Of a DNA stretch of 64,000 bases, positions 8,239 to 17,022 are shown one piece after another. The notes beneath the pieces are model-generated. The model did not search any database. It was not told the origin of the DNA and worked only from the letters and a program-made list of their open reading frames with translations. How positions within the stretch are numbered: position 1 is the first letter of the stretch; every line of letters begins with the position of its first letter. Source of the stretch: Paraburkholderia sp. BCC1885. Lineage in GTDB: Bacteria > Pseudomonadota > Gammaproteobacteria > Burkholderiales > Burkholderiaceae. Position numbers and translations under genes: made by a program. Location: NCBI RefSeq assembly GCF_900996235.1, contig NZ_CAAJGM010000230.1, positions 265,382 through 329,381 on the forward strand, in the 5' to 3' direction.

Positions 8239-8919
8239 ATGCTCATCCGTTTCGATGCCGCCGACGCCCATTGGCGCCGCGCTCCCTTGCCCGTTCTCAG
8301 TCGCGACCAGAAAGACTGGCTCACGCGCGGTGGCTCGCTGACCGCGCATCTGCGCACGCTCGGCGTGGTGACGGTGCGCGTCACGCGCGAAGCCGTCGCG
8401 CAGCCGTGGGCGGACGAATCCGCCGCGCTCGGCGTCGATTCACGCGCACCGGTGTGGGTGCGGGAAGTGGTCTTGTCGGTCGACGGCACGCCGTTCGTCG
8501 CGGCGCACAGCATTGCGCGGCTGGCGGCGAGCGTCGGCGTCTGGCAGGCGATGCGCCGCTTGCGTACCCGCCCGCTGGCCGAGCTGCTCTACAGCGACAG
8601 CACCGTCGCGCGTTCGGCGCTGGTGAGCCGGCGGCTTACGGCGCGCCATCCGTTGTACCGGCTGGCGGCGCGGGAGATTGGCGAGGCGCATCCGCAAGCA
8701 CTGGTCGCCCGGCGCTCGGTTTTCGAGCGCCACGGCGCGCCGCTGATGGTGACCGAATGCATGTTGCCCGCCATGTGGGCGCATCTGGCTGCGGCGTCGT
8801 CGGAGGCGCCGCACGAGCCGGCGCGGCCGCATCCCCGCGAACATGGACGGCCGCTCGAACACACGGTTTCGCGTGCCCATGCGCTGCCGCAGCAGGGGCG
8901 CGGCGGGTCGGGCTCATGA
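8239..8919 (+). CDS. ubiC: Chorismate--pyruvate lyase UbiC
   Basis: 226 residues. It matches the chorismate lyase family: an N-terminal W-x(n)-L-T-x-GGSLTAHLRTL, then APVWVREVVLSVDG, FVAAHSIARL and RPLAELLY, with the late LVARRSVFERHGAPLMVTE strand. The enzyme releases 4-hydroxybenzoate and pyruvate from chorismate, the entry step of ubiquinone synthesis in the cytosol. The C-terminus carries about 40 extra residues rich in Ala, His and Arg after TECMLPAMW, which are probably unstructured. Proximity to htpG is common in Burkholderia relatives. Only 4 bp separate it from the next gene, suggesting cotranscription. Confidence 0.88.
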   Translation: MLIRFDAADAHWRRAPLPVLSRDQKDWLTRGGSLTAHLRTLGVVTVRVTREAVAQPWADESAALGVDSRAPVWVREVVLSVDGTPFVAAHSIARLAASVGVWQAMRRLRTRPLAELLYSDSTVARSALVSRRLTARHPLYRLAAREIGEAHPQALVARRSVFERHGAPLMVTECMLPAMWAHLAAASSEAPHEPARPHPREHGRPLEHTVSRAHALPQQGRGGSGS

Positions 8920-8923
8920 CGTC

Positions 8924-9460
8924 ATGACGCCGAAACGCTGCTTTCCACCGGTCGTCGACGCCAACACTCAAGTCCTCGTACTCGGCAGCCTGCCCGGCGA
9001 GGTCTCGCTGGCGCAATCTCAGTATTACGCGCATAAGCAGAACCGTTTTTGGCATCTGATCGGCGACGTGACGGGCGAGGATCTGCCCGGTCTCGACTAT
9101 GCAACGCGGCTGCAGACGCTGTTGCGTCATCGCATCGGCTTATGGGACGTCGTCGCCGAGGCGCAGCGCGAGGGCAGCCTGGATAGCCGGATTCGCAACC
9201 ACGCGAGCAACGATTTGCTGGCCCTGGTGGAATCGCTGCCGCATCTGGGCGCCGTCGCTTTCAACGGCGGTACGGCCACGCGGCTAGGTCTGCGGGCCTT
9301 GCGGGAGGCGGCCGGAAAGGTCGAATTCATCAGCCTGCCTTCGAGCAGCCCGGCTTACACGCTGGCGTATGCGGAGAAGCTCAAGGCGTGGCAGGTGCTG
9401 CGTAACTGGCTGGCCGAGCCGGGCGCGGGCGACACTCCGCGCACCCGCGCGGTTCGTTAG
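8924..9460 (+). CDS. DNA-deoxyinosine / family-6 uracil-DNA glycosylase
   Basis: 178 residues starting MTPKRCFPPVVDANTQVLVL. The motif GSLPGEVSLAQSQYYAHKQN with RFWHLIGDV is typical of the Mug-like hypoxanthine-DNA glycosylase branch (UDG family 6), and GLWDVVAEAQREGSLDSRI follows as expected. The second motif, SLPSSSPAYT, corresponds to the DNA-intercalating loop. Such enzymes excise deaminated purines (hypoxanthine) and sometimes uracil. The ATG at 8924 lies 4 bp past the ubiC stop, and the frame upstream of it overlaps ubiC without family similarity. There is no functional link to ubiC beyond shared transcription. Confidence 0.8.
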   Translation: MTPKRCFPPVVDANTQVLVLGSLPGEVSLAQSQYYAHKQNRFWHLIGDVTGEDLPGLDYATRLQTLLRHRIGLWDVVAEAQREGSLDSRIRNHASNDLLALVESLPHLGAVAFNGGTATRLGLRALREAAGKVEFISLPSSSPAYTLAYAEKLKAWQVLRNWLAEPGAGDTPRTRAVR

Positions 9461-9625
9461 CGTCTCGCACGCTCGCCCTGGTGCATCGCTGACCGAACAA
9501 GCCGGACAAGCCCAACAAGCCCCGCCCGTTAGCCCCGCGCCCCAAACGATTCGCCGCGGCCCCGACCATGGCCAATGCTATGCTCTCGTTCGAACCAAAA
9601 TGACGTCTCTCAAGCGACATCCCAC

Positions 9626-10546
9626 ATGACCAAACTGATCAAGCGTGCTTCCGCCGAAGCGCGTGCTTTCCGCAACAAACAGGCCGACGCCGGCGTCAAT
9701 CCGAAGCTGCAAAAAATGACCCGCACGACGAAGCGTGCCGCACCCGACGACGATCTCGACGACGCCCCTCAAATCGAAGCCCCGCGCAAGCCGCGCTTTG
9801 CCCCGGTGACGTTCTCGGAAGAGAGCGGCGTGCGCTATCTGCATTTCGGCACGGAGTGGGTGCAAGGCGCGATGCGCTTGCGCAAGCCGGATCACATCGA
9901 GCTCGAATACGCCGAGCAGATGATGGCCTGGCTGCTTTTCCTCGAAACGCCGAAGCGCATCGTTCAGCTCGGTCTGGGCGCCGCGGCGCTGACCAAATTC
10001 GCGTATCGCTTTCTGACGCGTGCGAAGGTCGAAGCGGTGGAATTGAATCCGGCCGTGGTGATCGCGGCGCGCACGATGTTCGAGCTGCCGTATGACGACG
10101 CGCGTCTGACGGTGCACGAAATCGACGCGTGGGACTTCGTCAACGACCGCGCGAATCACGGCACGATCGGCGCGTTGCAGATCGACGTCTACGATGCGAC
10201 GGCGCGCGGTCCGGTGCTCGATAGCGTCGCGTTCTACCGCGCCGTGCGCGCCTGCCTCGCCGATGCGGGCGTGGTGACGGTCAACCTGTTCGGCGATCAT
10301 CCGAGCTTCGTGCGCAACATGAAGCGGCTGAACGAAGCCTTCGACGGCCGCGTGTTCGCGCTGCCCGAAGTACACGATGGCAATCGCGTAGCCATCGCGT
10401 TCTCGGGCCCCGCGCTCGAGGTGCCGTTCGCCACCTTGCAGGCGCGCGCCAAAGTGATCGAAGCGGAACTCGGCCTGCCGGCCCGCAAGTGGATCAAAGG
10501 CTTGCAGGAATCGACCGGGCAGCAAACCGGTTCGTTCCGGATCTAG
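9626..10546 (+). CDS. Spermidine-synthase-like (polyamine aminopropyltransferase-type) protein
   Basis: 306 residues. A basic, charged N-terminal extension of about 60 residues precedes a Rossmann-fold core. The core has YLHFGTEWVQGAMRLRKPD, a beta strand RIVQLGLGAAALTKFA (nucleotide-binding loop), VEAVELNPAVV (acidic ribose-binding residue) and LQIDVYDATARGP (the acidic catalytic region). The aminopropyltransferase fold is clear. However, the canonical gatekeeping loop is altered, so the true substrate could be a polyamine or something else. The ATG at 9626 gives the family-like length; the ribosome binding site is weak. An inverted repeat downstream probably terminates it. Confidence 0.75.
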   Translation: MTKLIKRASAEARAFRNKQADAGVNPKLQKMTRTTKRAAPDDDLDDAPQIEAPRKPRFAPVTFSEESGVRYLHFGTEWVQGAMRLRKPDHIELEYAEQMMAWLLFLETPKRIVQLGLGAAALTKFAYRFLTRAKVEAVELNPAVVIAARTMFELPYDDARLTVHEIDAWDFVNDRANHGTIGALQIDVYDATARGPVLDSVAFYRAVRACLADAGVVTVNLFGDHPSFVRNMKRLNEAFDGRVFALPEVHDGNRVAIAFSGPALEVPFATLQARAKVIEAELGLPARKWIKGLQESTGQQTGSFRI

Positions 10547-10575
10547 GCACCCCGCGCCGCGCGACGATCTCCATC

Positions 10576-10598
10576 CGGCGGGCATTTCCTGCCCGCCG
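10576..10598 (+). terminator. Hairpin downstream of the spermidine-synthase-like gene
   Basis: A perfect 9-bp stem CGGCGGGCA / TGCCCGCCG has a TTTCC loop. It is followed by a weakly T-rich stretch (cgtcgttctttcc). The placement 30 bp after the stop supports a terminator. Confidence 0.55.
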
Positions 10599-10650
10599 CG
10601 TCGTTCTTTCCTACGGTTTCCGGCATGGTCCCGCCTCGGGTCCACCCTGC

Positions 10651-10678
10651 TTGACCGTACCTTTGCGACTCCTATACT
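10651..10678 (+). promoter_or_regulatory. Sigma-70-type promoter for the DUF3311/symporter pair
   Basis: TTGACC (10651-10656) and TATACT (10673-10678) are separated by 16 bp. Each matches the consensus at five of six positions. It lies about 110 bp before the first ATG, which has a strong GAGGAG ribosome binding site. Confidence 0.7.
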
Positions 10679-10787
10679 CTTTCATTGCTTTCGGACGTCC
10701 GTGGCCCATCCGCAGGACGGCCATGAGCCGTCGGGTCCGCCACCCGTCAATCACGGGACAAATCAATAAAAGGAAAGAGGAGACGTC

Positions 10788-11027
10788 ATGGCTCACGACG
10801 CCACCGCGAACAAGGCCAGCCGCCGCTGGCTCTGGTTGCTGCTGCTTCCCTGGATCGCGATGATCTGGGTGCCGTCATACAACAAGGTGGAACCCCAGTT
10901 GTTCGATTTCCCGTTCTTTTACTGGTATCAGCTGTTGTGGGTGCTGATCAGCGCGGTCATCACGGCTCTGGTGTACTTCAAGACCAAACGGCGTTTGCCG
11001 GATAGCTCGCAAGGGGGCGCCCGATGA
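10788..11027 (+). CDS. DUF3311 small membrane protein, symporter partner
   Basis: 79 residues with two predicted membrane helices (about residues 14-30 and 43-64). The intervening segment is WVPSYNKVEPQLFDFPFFYW, which is characteristic of DUF3311 (YhjC-like) proteins. These are almost always encoded directly before a sodium:solute symporter and probably form a small subunit or assembly partner. The gene overlaps the symporter start by 4 bp (ATGA), indicating translational coupling. A good promoter and a GAGGAG ribosome binding site precede it. Confidence 0.85.
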   Translation: MAHDATANKASRRWLWLLLLPWIAMIWVPSYNKVEPQLFDFPFFYWYQLLWVLISAVITALVYFKTKRRLPDSSQGGAR

Positions 11028-12574
11028 ATCCCGTCGCCACCTTTGTCTTCGTTCTGTTCTTTATCGGCGTCACCATTCTCGGCTTCATTGCGGCTCACTG
11101 GCGGCGCGGCGATCTCGCGCACCTGGAGGAATGGGGCCTCGGCGGGCGGCGCTTCGGCACCATCGTCACATGGTTCCTGCTGGGCGGCGACCTGTACACC
11201 GCGTACACCTTCGTCGCGGTGCCCGCGCTGGTATTCGGCGCCGGCGCCACGGGCTTCTTCGCGCTGCCTTATACGATCCTGATCTATCCGTTTGCTTTTG
11301 TCGTGTTCCCGAAATTGTGGAGCATTGCGAAACGTCACGGCTACGTGACGTCGGCCGACTTCGTCAACGCCCGCTATGGCAGCAAGACGCTGGCTCTGGC
11401 CGTCGCGGTGACCGGTATCGTCGCCACCATGCCGTACATCGCGCTGCAACTGGTGGGTATCGAAGTGGTGATCGGCGCGCTCGGGTTCGACACGACGGGT
11501 TTCGTCGGCGATCTGCCGCTCATCATCGCCTTCGCGATTCTGGCTGCCTACACGTACACCTCGGGCCTGCGCGCGCCGGCCATGATCGCGGTCGTCAAGG
11601 ACGTGCTGATCTACGTCACGATTGCCGCCGCGGTGATCGTGATTCCGCCGCAACTGGGCGGCTTTGGCCATATCTTCGGCGCGGTGCCGCCGGCCAAGCT
11701 GCTGCTCAAGGCGCCGGACGTGTCGAGCCTGAACGGCTATAGCGCCTACGCCACGCTCGCAGTGGGCTCGGCGCTCGCGCTGTTCCTTTATCCGCACTCG
11801 ATTACCGCGGTGCTGTCGTCGAAATCGGGCAATACGATCCGCCGCAACATGGCCATGCTGCCGGCCTATTCGCTGGTGCTCGGCCTGCTTGCGCTGCTCG
11901 GCTTCATGGCGCTCGCGGCGGGCGTGAAGGACATGCCGGAGTACGCGCCGTACTTCAAGGCCTTCGGACCGAACTTCGCCGTGCCCGCGCTATTCCTGCA
12001 CTTCTTCCCGTCGTGGTTCGTCGGCGTGGCGTTCGCGGCCATCGGCATCGGCGCGCTGGTGCCGGCGGCGATCATGTCGATTGCGGCGGCCAACCTGTAC
12101 ACACGCAACATCCACAAGGAGTTCATCAACCGCCATATGACCAACGAGCAGGAAACCAACATCGCCAAACTGGTTTCGCTGATCGTCAAGGTGGGGGCGG
12201 TGGCCTTCATTCTTGGCTTGCCGCTGACGTATGCAATCCAGTTGCAGTTGCTGGGCGGCATCTGGATCATCCAGACGCTGCCGGCTATCGTGCTTGGTCT
12301 GTACACGCGTGTGCTCGACTATCGCGGCCTGCTGCTCGGCTGGGCCGTCGGTATCGGCACCGGCACCTGGATGGCGGTTTCGCTGAAACTGGCCGGTTCG
12401 ATCTTCACGATCCATCTGTTCGGCGTGGCGATTCCCGGTTATGCCGCGGTGTGGTCGCTGATCGTCAACCTGGTGGTGTCGGTGGTGGTGAGCCTGCTGG
12501 TGCGCGCGGTGGGTCTCAAGCACGCCGAAGACCGCACCAGTCCGGAAGATTATCTGGACGTGGTGGAAAGCTGA
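11024..12574 (+). CDS. Sodium:solute symporter family permease (MctP-like)
   Basis: 516 residues of almost entirely hydrophobic sequence consistent with 13 membrane helices, as in the SSS (LeuT-fold) family. Recognisable parts are GRRFGTIVTWFLLGGDLYTA near helix 2, the conserved SADFVNARYGSKTLAL, and GALVPAAIMSIAAANLYTRN around helix 8, where Na+ ligands reside. The DUF3311 partner and this sequence resemble the MctP monocarboxylate uptake permease branch. Lactate, pyruvate or another short organic acid is therefore a likely substrate (inference). It is coupled to the preceding gene and followed by a clear terminator. Confidence 0.85.
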   Translation: MNPVATFVFVLFFIGVTILGFIAAHWRRGDLAHLEEWGLGGRRFGTIVTWFLLGGDLYTAYTFVAVPALVFGAGATGFFALPYTILIYPFAFVVFPKLWSIAKRHGYVTSADFVNARYGSKTLALAVAVTGIVATMPYIALQLVGIEVVIGALGFDTTGFVGDLPLIIAFAILAAYTYTSGLRAPAMIAVVKDVLIYVTIAAAVIVIPPQLGGFGHIFGAVPPAKLLLKAPDVSSLNGYSAYATLAVGSALALFLYPHSITAVLSSKSGNTIRRNMAMLPAYSLVLGLLALLGFMALAAGVKDMPEYAPYFKAFGPNFAVPALFLHFFPSWFVGVAFAAIGIGALVPAAIMSIAAANLYTRNIHKEFINRHMTNEQETNIAKLVSLIVKVGAVAFILGLPLTYAIQLQLLGGIWIIQTLPAIVLGLYTRVLDYRGLLLGWAVGIGTGTWMAVSLKLAGSIFTIHLFGVAIPGYAAVWSLIVNLVVSVVVSLLVRAVGLKHAEDRTSPEDYLDVVES

Positions 12575-12614
12575 CGGATCAGTCGTACCGTCGGCATTTC
12601 CGATGCTTCTCAAG

Positions 12615-12643
12615 CGCCCGCAACGAAAATTTGCGGGCGTTTT
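12615..12643 (+). terminator. Rho-independent terminator of the symporter operon
   Basis: A perfect 9-bp stem CGCCCGCAA / TTGCGGGCG with a 7-base loop is followed directly by TTTT. It starts 41 bp after the symporter stop. Confidence 0.88.
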
Positions 12644-12691
12644 GCATTTTGGTGCAGGATAGGCGGATTGCCGCTCCCGTCCCGCGCGACC

Positions 12692-13834
12692 ATGTCTTCA
12701 GCCGACTCCGAGTCCCATTCCGTGATGCCGCGCCGTACCCGCTTCGGGCGCGTCGTCCGGGCGGTCGTCTCGCCGTACTACCGTTACCGGCACGCCAAGC
12801 TGCTGCATAGCGTGCGGGTCGGCCTGGCAATGATCGTGTCGATTCTCGCCACCACGGGCATCGATATTCCGCATGGCATCTGGTCGTCGGTGACGCTGCT
12901 GGTGGTGATCGGCGGCTTGCAGCATCACGGCAACATCCGCAAGAAAGCGGCGGACCGGGCAGCGGGGACCTTGCTCGGCGCGTCCATCGGGCTCGTGCTC
13001 ATCCTGCAGCAAAACCTGTTCGGCTCGCTCTGGCTCACTTATGTGCTGATGTCCATCGTGGCGGGCATCTGCGCGTGGTATGCCATCGGCAAGGCAGGCT
13101 ATATCGGGTTGCTGACGGCGATCACCATGTGCATCGTGGCGGGCCATGGCGACAATCTGATCGACACCGGCCTGTGGCGCACGCTGAACGTGCTGATCGG
13201 CATTGTGATCGCGCTGGCGTTCTCATTTGCGCTGCCGCTGCACGCCACCTATTCGTGGCGCTATCTGCTCGCCGACAATCTGCGCGGCTGTGCGCGGATC
13301 TACACCCGTCTCGTGGATGGCGAACCATTCGACGCCGACGAACAGATCAAGACGTTTCTGGAACTGAATGCGCGGCTCGTGCAATTGCGCGGACTGATGC
13401 CATCCGTGGCGAAGGAGATCGAGGCGCCGGCGGCGAAACTCGAAGAGATTCAGCGCGTGCATCGCTCGGTGTTGAGTGCGCTGGAAATCATGGCGACCGG
13501 CGCGCTCGCACAGGCGGATGTGGCCGGCCGTGCGGCATTTGCACAGCAATGCGGGGCCGAGGCGCGCGCGGTGCGGGCCATGCTGCTGGCCATGGCGCGC
13601 GGCTTGCGCTTTGGCGGCGCGGCGCGCTTTCTCGCGCCCAAGGTGGTGCTGGCGTGTGTTCCCGGCGGCGCGTTCGCGCCGCACCTGGCGCCCGAATTGC
13701 AAGGGCCGTATTGGCTGGGGGAGCGGATGATCGAGCAGGTCGACCACTTGCGGGCCTTGCTGCTCGAAACGGAGCCGAACTGGAATATCGAGCGGCACGG
13801 CCCGCAACTTCAGAAAGCGGCGGACGCGCGGTGA
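12692..13834 (+). CDS. FUSC-family inner-membrane protein
   Basis: 380 residues. The N-terminal half has at least five hydrophobic helices, including LHSVRVGLAMIVSILATTG and SSVTLLVVIGGLQHHGNIRK. The second matches the fusaric-acid-resistance-like (FUSC / aromatic acid exporter) signature, with KKAADRAAGTLLGASIGL after it. The C-terminal half (from about residue 200) is cytosolic and helical. Relatives include AaeB and YccS; many are putative efflux components, but here no periplasmic adaptor gene is adjacent. The function is therefore unassigned. The ATG at 12692 is preferred over an ATG eight codons upstream for lack of upstream similarity; neither has a strong ribosome binding site. Confidence 0.8.
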   Translation: MSSADSESHSVMPRRTRFGRVVRAVVSPYYRYRHAKLLHSVRVGLAMIVSILATTGIDIPHGIWSSVTLLVVIGGLQHHGNIRKKAADRAAGTLLGASIGLVLILQQNLFGSLWLTYVLMSIVAGICAWYAIGKAGYIGLLTAITMCIVAGHGDNLIDTGLWRTLNVLIGIVIALAFSFALPLHATYSWRYLLADNLRGCARIYTRLVDGEPFDADEQIKTFLELNARLVQLRGLMPSVAKEIEAPAAKLEEIQRVHRSVLSALEIMATGALAQADVAGRAAFAQQCGAEARAVRAMLLAMARGLRFGGAARFLAPKVVLACVPGGAFAPHLAPELQGPYWLGERMIEQVDHLRALLLETEPNWNIERHGPQLQKAADAR

Positions 13835-13920
13835 CCGGTTGAAACGCCGCGCGCTTAACACGCGGTTTTCCGCGCCGCCGAGCGCAGACGGAACAGCCGC
13901 CGCGCTTGATCGATTCGCGC

Positions 13921-14337
13921 TCAGTTCGTGTGGGGAAGGGTCACCATCCAGCCGATGCCAAACTTGTCCGTCAGCATACCGAAGCCCTGGCTCCAGAAGG
14001 TGGCCTGCCAGGGCATGTCGACCTTGCCGCCTTCGGCCAGCGCGTTAAAGAGCTTTTCGCCGTGAGCGGCGTCATTGGCCGTGAGCGACAGTTTGAAGCC
14101 ATCGTGCGTGACGGTGTCGCTCATGCAGTTGTCGGACATCATCAGGACGGACGAGCCGATCTTCACCGAGGCATGCATCACCATGTTGTCGAACTTCGGA
14201 TCGACCTGGCGGTTGGCGTCGGGCGGCGCGTCCTTATAGTGCAGCTTGAGCTGCACTTCGGCGCCGATTTTGTCGGTGTAGAACTGAATGGCCTGTTCGC
14301 AGCGGCCATCGAAAAATATATAAGACTGGATTTCCAT
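13921..14337 (-). CDS. PhnB-like VOC-family protein
   Basis: 138 residues starting MEIQSYIFFDGRCEQAIQFY, the opening typical of PhnB / 3-demethylubiquinone-methyltransferase-like VOC proteins. KIGSSVLMMSDN and the final WSQGFGMLTDKFGIGWMV match the family throughout. The catalytic activity of these small proteins is mostly unknown. The ATG at 14337 is preceded by AGGAGACGAAG, a good ribosome binding site. The frame continues 23 codons upstream into the terminator hairpin, which argues against a longer protein. It lies 3' of transaldolase on the same strand but is separated from it by a strong terminator, so it probably has its own promoter. Confidence 0.85.
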   Translation of the reverse strand: MEIQSYIFFDGRCEQAIQFYTDKIGAEVQLKLHYKDAPPDANRQVDPKFDNMVMHASVKIGSSVLMMSDNCMSDTVTHDGFKLSLTANDAAHGEKLFNALAEGGKVDMPWQATFWSQGFGMLTDKFGIGWMVTLPHTN

Positions 14338-14390
14338 CTTCGTCTCCTGTCGATCAGAGTGACGTTCTGGACGCCGCATCCGCCCACGCG

Positions 14391-14438
14391 AAAAAAACGA
14401 CGCCACAGCGAACGATTGTAGTCGTCCGCTGTGGCGTC
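14391..14438 (-). terminator. Rho-independent terminator of transaldolase
   Basis: A perfect 12-bp stem gacgccacagcg (14399-14410) / cgctgtggcgtc (14427-14438) has a 16-base loop. On the minus strand it is followed by G and seven T. It lies 85 bp past the transaldolase stop. Confidence 0.88.
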
Positions 14439-14522
14439 ATTTGTGAAATCCGGTAAAGGTGAGGCGTGGCGGCGCGTCGCGGCCGTGTTGCTCGCCGCTC
14501 GCGCCGCGCCTCCCGCCAGCGC

Positions 14523-15476
14523 TTAACGCAGTTCTTCGATCAGCTTTTCCAGCTTGACTGCATCCGCGGCGAACGCGCGAATCCCTTCGGCGAGTTTTTC
14601 CGTGGCCATGGCTTCGTCGTTGACGAGGAAGCGGAAAGTCGATTCGTCCACCGCCACGCGTTCGATATTCGCACCCTGGCCCAGTTCCGGCGACAGCTTG
14701 CGCTCCACCTTGTCGGTGCTGTCCTGCAGTTTTTGCAGCAGATCCGGGCTGATCGTCAGCAGGTCGCAGCCCGCCAGTTCGAGCACCTGGCCCGGCGTGC
14801 GGAAGCTCGCGCCCATCACTTCGGTCTTGTAGCCGAACTTCTTGTAGTACGCGTAAATTCGGCGCACCGACTGCACGCCCGGATCGTTCGCGCCGCCGTC
14901 TTTCGCTTCATCCCACGCGCTGCCGGCGTTCTTCTTGTACCAGTCGTAGATGCGGCCCACGAACGGCGAGATCAGTTGCGCACCCGCTTCGGCACAGGCG
15001 GCGGCCTGGGCGAGCGAGAACAGCAGCGTCATGTTGCAGTGAATGCCTTCCTTCTGCAGTTGCTCGGCCGCGCGCACGCCTTCCCACGTGGACGCCAGTT
15101 TGATCAGGATGCGCTCGCGGCCGATGCCGGCGGCTTCGTACAGCTTGATCAGTTCGTGACCCTTGTCGATCGAGCCCTTGATGTCGAACGACAGGCGCGC
15201 GTCGACTTCGGTCGACACGCGGCCCGGGATGATCTTGAGGATTTCCGTGCCGAACGCGATCAGCAGGTTGTCGATAATCGCACCGACCGGCTTCGAGGCG
15301 TGATCGCGCACGGTTTTTTCGAGCAGCGGGCGATAGTCGTCCTTCTGCACGGCCTTGAGGATCAGCGACGGGTTGGTGGTCGCGTCCTGCGGCTTGTACT
15401 GGGCGAGTTGCTGGAAGTCACCGGTATCGGCGACGACGGTCGTGAATTGCTTGAGTTGATCGAGTGCGGTAGTCAT
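14523..15476 (-). CDS. tal: Transaldolase
   Basis: 317 residues, full length for the classic TalB-type enzyme. It has ATTNPSLILKAV (substrate-binding Thr/Asn/Pro), the Schiff-base lysine in ERILIKLASTWEG, and CNMTLLFSLAQAAACAEAGA and ISPFVGRIYDWYKK in later strands. It transfers dihydroxyacetone units between sedoheptulose-7-phosphate and glyceraldehyde-3-phosphate in the non-oxidative pentose phosphate pathway, in the cytosol. The ATG at 15476 has a GAAGG upstream. A strong terminator follows the gene. The neighbours (a BenE transporter and a VOC protein) are not pathway partners. Confidence 0.96.
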   Translation of the reverse strand: MTTALDQLKQFTTVVADTGDFQQLAQYKPQDATTNPSLILKAVQKDDYRPLLEKTVRDHASKPVGAIIDNLLIAFGTEILKIIPGRVSTEVDARLSFDIKGSIDKGHELIKLYEAAGIGRERILIKLASTWEGVRAAEQLQKEGIHCNMTLLFSLAQAAACAEAGAQLISPFVGRIYDWYKKNAGSAWDEAKDGGANDPGVQSVRRIYAYYKKFGYKTEVMGASFRTPGQVLELAGCDLLTISPDLLQKLQDSTDKVERKLSPELGQGANIERVAVDESTFRFLVNDEAMATEKLAEGIRAFAADAVKLEKLIEELR

Positions 15477-15712
15477 GTCGAGCCTTCAAGGCGCACAGGC
15501 GCAATGGTCCAAAGGTGGAGGGTGCCGCAGAGGAAACCGGGCGGTTGCTCCTGCGGCAGCATTTCACGCTGCGGCACTTCCACGATTCTGCCGGGAAATG
15601 CCGCCCGATACTTCTATTCTATGGCGGATCGGTCGATGCGGCGTCGCCACTTGCCCGCGCCGGTCGGTTCTATCTCAGATGATGTCCGATTCCGCCTTCG
15701 CGCGGCGGTCAT

Positions 15713-16933
15713 TCAGGCGCGCCGCGCGTTCAGCACGACTTGCGTCAACACGCCCGCCACCAGCCCCCAGAACGCCGAGCCGATCGACAGCAGCGTGAGG
15801 CCGGAGGCGGTCACCATGAAGGTGACCAGCGCCGCTTCGCGCTGCTTCAGGTCCTGCATGGCGTTGGCCAGCCCGCTCATGATCGAGCCGAACAGCGCGA
15901 GCGCCGCCACCGATACCACCAGCGCCTTGGGCAGCGAGGCGAACAGGGCAGCGATGGTGGCGCCGAAAATCCCGGCGATCAGGTAAAACACGCCACACCA
16001 GACGGCGGCGGTGTAGCGCTTGTTACGATCTTCATGGGCTTCCGGGCCTGTACAGATGGCTGCAGTTATCGCCGCAAGATTGATGCCGTGCGAGCCAAAC
16101 GGCGCGAGCAGCAGCGAGGCGATGCCGGTCGTGGCGATCAGCGGGGCGGACGGCGTGGTGTAGCCGTCGGCGCGCAACACGGCGATGCCCGGCACATTCT
16201 GCGAGGCCATTGCCACCACGAAGAGCGGAATGCCGATGCTGACGATGGCCGCAACGGAAAACACAGGCACGGTCAGCACCGGATGCGCGAGCGCCACATG
16301 AAAGTGGCTGAAGTCGAGCAGGCCGAGGCCGCCGGCCACCGCCGTGCCGACGACGAGCGTCGTCACGATGGCATAGCGCGGCGCGAGGCGCTTGATGACG
16401 AGGTAGGTGAAGAACATCGCCAGCACCAGTGCGGTCTGGAATTGCGCCGCGCGGAAAATTTCGATGCCGATCTCGAACAGGATGCCCGCCAGCAGCGCGG
16501 AGGCGATGCCGGCCGGGATTTTCTTCATCAACGTATCGAACCAGCCGGTCAGGCCGACCACGGTCAGCAGCAGCGCGCAGACGATAAACGCGCCGATCGC
16601 TTCCGGATAGGCCACGTGCGCGAGCGACGTCACCAGCAGCGCCGCGCCCGGCGTCGACCAGGCAATCACGATCGGCGCGCGAAAGCGCAGCGACAGGCCG
16701 ATGGTGCAAAGCGCCATGCCGACCGACAGCGCCCAGATCCACGAGGAAATCTGCGCGTCGGACAGATGCGCCGCCTGACCCGCCTGGAACATCAGCACGA
16801 GCGAGCTGGTGTAGCCCGTCATCATCGCGACGAAGCCGGCCACGACCGCCGACAGGGACGTATCCGCGAACGGCCGAAGACGCGCCGGCGGCGCGGCGGA
16901 AGGGGACAGCTCGGGCGACGAAGGGGAGCTCAT
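15713..16933 (-). CDS. benE: BenE-family benzoate/H+ symporter-like transporter
   Basis: 406 residues with about 12 hydrophobic helices after a Pro/Ser-rich cytosolic N-terminus of ~20 residues. FVAMMTGYTSSLVLMFQAG, VIAWSTPGAALLVTS and FGSHGINLAAITAAICTGPE match the BenE family; the last is its diagnostic loop. The protein probably imports benzoate or another aromatic carboxylate by proton symport. No ben/cat catabolic genes are nearby, so substrate and induction are uncertain. The gene starts at ATG 16933, directly downstream of the VWA gene's 3' repeat region. The intergenic gap is short (82 bp), and cotranscription with moxR/VWA is possible. Confidence 0.88.
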   Translation of the reverse strand: MSSPSSPELSPSAAPPARLRPFADTSLSAVVAGFVAMMTGYTSSLVLMFQAGQAAHLSDAQISSWIWALSVGMALCTIGLSLRFRAPIVIAWSTPGAALLVTSLAHVAYPEAIGAFIVCALLLTVVGLTGWFDTLMKKIPAGIASALLAGILFEIGIEIFRAAQFQTALVLAMFFTYLVIKRLAPRYAIVTTLVVGTAVAGGLGLLDFSHFHVALAHPVLTVPVFSVAAIVSIGIPLFVVAMASQNVPGIAVLRADGYTTPSAPLIATTGIASLLLAPFGSHGINLAAITAAICTGPEAHEDRNKRYTAAVWCGVFYLIAGIFGATIAALFASLPKALVVSVAALALFGSIMSGLANAMQDLKQREAALVTFMVTASGLTLLSIGSAFWGLVAGVLTQVVLNARRA

Positions 16934-16976
16934 GCAGAAGGTCTCAGGGTTTTGTGTGTAGCGGTATGTGAGCCAG

Positions 16977-17022
16977 CTTATTTTCCAGACTTATTTTCCA
17001 GACTTATTTTCGAACTTATTTG
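16977..17022. repeat. 13-bp tandem repeat at the 3' end of the VWA gene
   Basis: Two exact copies of cttattttccaga (16977-16989, 16990-17002) are followed by a variant cttattttcgaa (17003-17014) and a partial cttatttg (17015-17022). Each unit contains tta, a TAA on the minus strand. The last partial unit supplies the stop codon of the VWA gene. It looks like recent slippage duplication of the gene's last codons. Confidence 0.85.
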
